Part shown: piece after piece, positions 15,642-15,817 of the stretch
How positions within the stretch are numbered: the stretch's first letter is position 1
Layout of the letters: every line of letters begins with the position of its first letter
DNA from: Temnopleurus reevesii
Lineage: Eukaryota; Echinodermata; Echinoidea; Temnopleuroida; Temnopleuridae
NCBI GenBank assembly: GCA_036244855.1
Contig: BQKZ01009070.1
Coordinates: forward strand, 7,518-23,334
Direction: 5' to 3'
DNA length: 15,817 bases
Position numbers and translations under genes: made by a program
Notes under the pieces: generated by a model
Told to the model about the DNA's origin: nothing
What the model saw: the letters and a program-made list of their open reading frames with translations, nothing else
Database searches by the model: none

Positions 15642-15752
15642 GAGTTCAACAATCCGTTCGATTCGGAACCGATTGCAGACCTCCGTCCAGATGTCGGCTC
15701 CCAACCCGTTACCGATGACGAGGCGGACTTTGTTGACGGCATCTAGGTCGTT
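15642..15752 (-). pseudogene. Truncated duplicate of the YGATE exon, copy 3
   Basis: Another 111-nt match to the start of exon 15149-15343, encoding the identical 37 residues (ending ERIVEL). It is preceded on the minus strand by a different acceptor, GTGATTCATATAG. It again ends at GAACTC without a donor. It differs from the real exon at seven bases, all at silent positions. Being the copy nearest the upstream intron, it may mark the ancestral exon boundary, with the duplication inserted downstream of it. Confidence 0.8.
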
Positions 15753-15817
15753 CTATATGAATCACAACAGATGATTTTGGGTTTATATAGGGTGTTGGTA
15801 ATTCATGATTTAATTGA
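15753..15817 (-). other. Start of the next SLC27A intron upstream, cut by window end
   Basis: 65 bp of AT-rich sequence ahead of the copy-3 acceptor. It shares the order TATATAAACCCA with the duplicated intron segment but is otherwise different. The remaining 5' exons of the gene lie outside the window. Confidence 0.6.

Noticed and set aside
1..15817. CRISPR array, prokaryotic defence operon, tRNA or rRNA
   Set aside because: No regularly spaced short repeats, no operon-like gene order and no tRNA B-box in a foldable context were found; the split genes show this is animal nuclear DNA.

Overview
The window is animal nuclear DNA. It is AT-rich, both genes are split by GT-AG introns, and the gaps are full of short inverted-repeat elements. 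The style of those repeats (foldback elements with ends like GTTGTGTTTCATAAAGC, and elements with CAGGG ends) suggests a marine deuterostome, most likely an echinoderm such as a sea urchin. That placement is inference from repeat style and protein similarity. No search was run.

Left part (about 630-6570, + strand): a complete ribosomal protein L23a gene (RPL23A, uL23). It has four coding exons at 678-702, 3441-3550, 4805-4944 and 6221-6482. The joined coding length is 537 nt (178 aa plus stop), every splice phase fits, a pyrimidine tract of 5'TOP type lies just before the start codon, and an AATAAA lies 64 nt after the stop. Intron 1 (2.7 kb) holds two copies of an ~820-bp repeat, each with a long internal hairpin. 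Intron 2 holds a 134-bp foldback element.

Middle (about 6570-11190): no gene seen. It holds a series of GA-rich segments alternating with ~170-bp foldback elements (one interrupted by a second transposon with a visible 5-bp target duplication), a pair of ~537-bp direct repeats separated by a near-perfect 160-bp hairpin, another small inverted-repeat element, and a GC-rich repeat with a C14 run.

Right part (11190-15817, - strand): the 3' half of a fatty acid transport protein / very long-chain acyl-CoA synthetase gene (SLC27A family). Its last five coding exons are at 15149-15343, 14326-14416, 12720-12918, 12168-12265 and 11270-11577. They join in frame into 296 residues plus stop and cover the adenylate-forming motif YGATE through the FATP signature GDTFRWKGENVATTEV to the C-terminus. 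The N-terminal half lies beyond the right edge. Upstream of exon 15149-15343 sit two extra truncated copies of that exon in tandem (205-bp period), without donor sites. They differ from the real exon almost only at synonymous positions, which is the most unusual thing in the window.

The two genes converge, with about 4.6 kb of repeats between their polyadenylation signals. They have no evident functional link: one is a translation component, the other activates or imports fatty acids. I see no novel multi-gene system, CRISPR array, tRNA or convincing snoRNA here.
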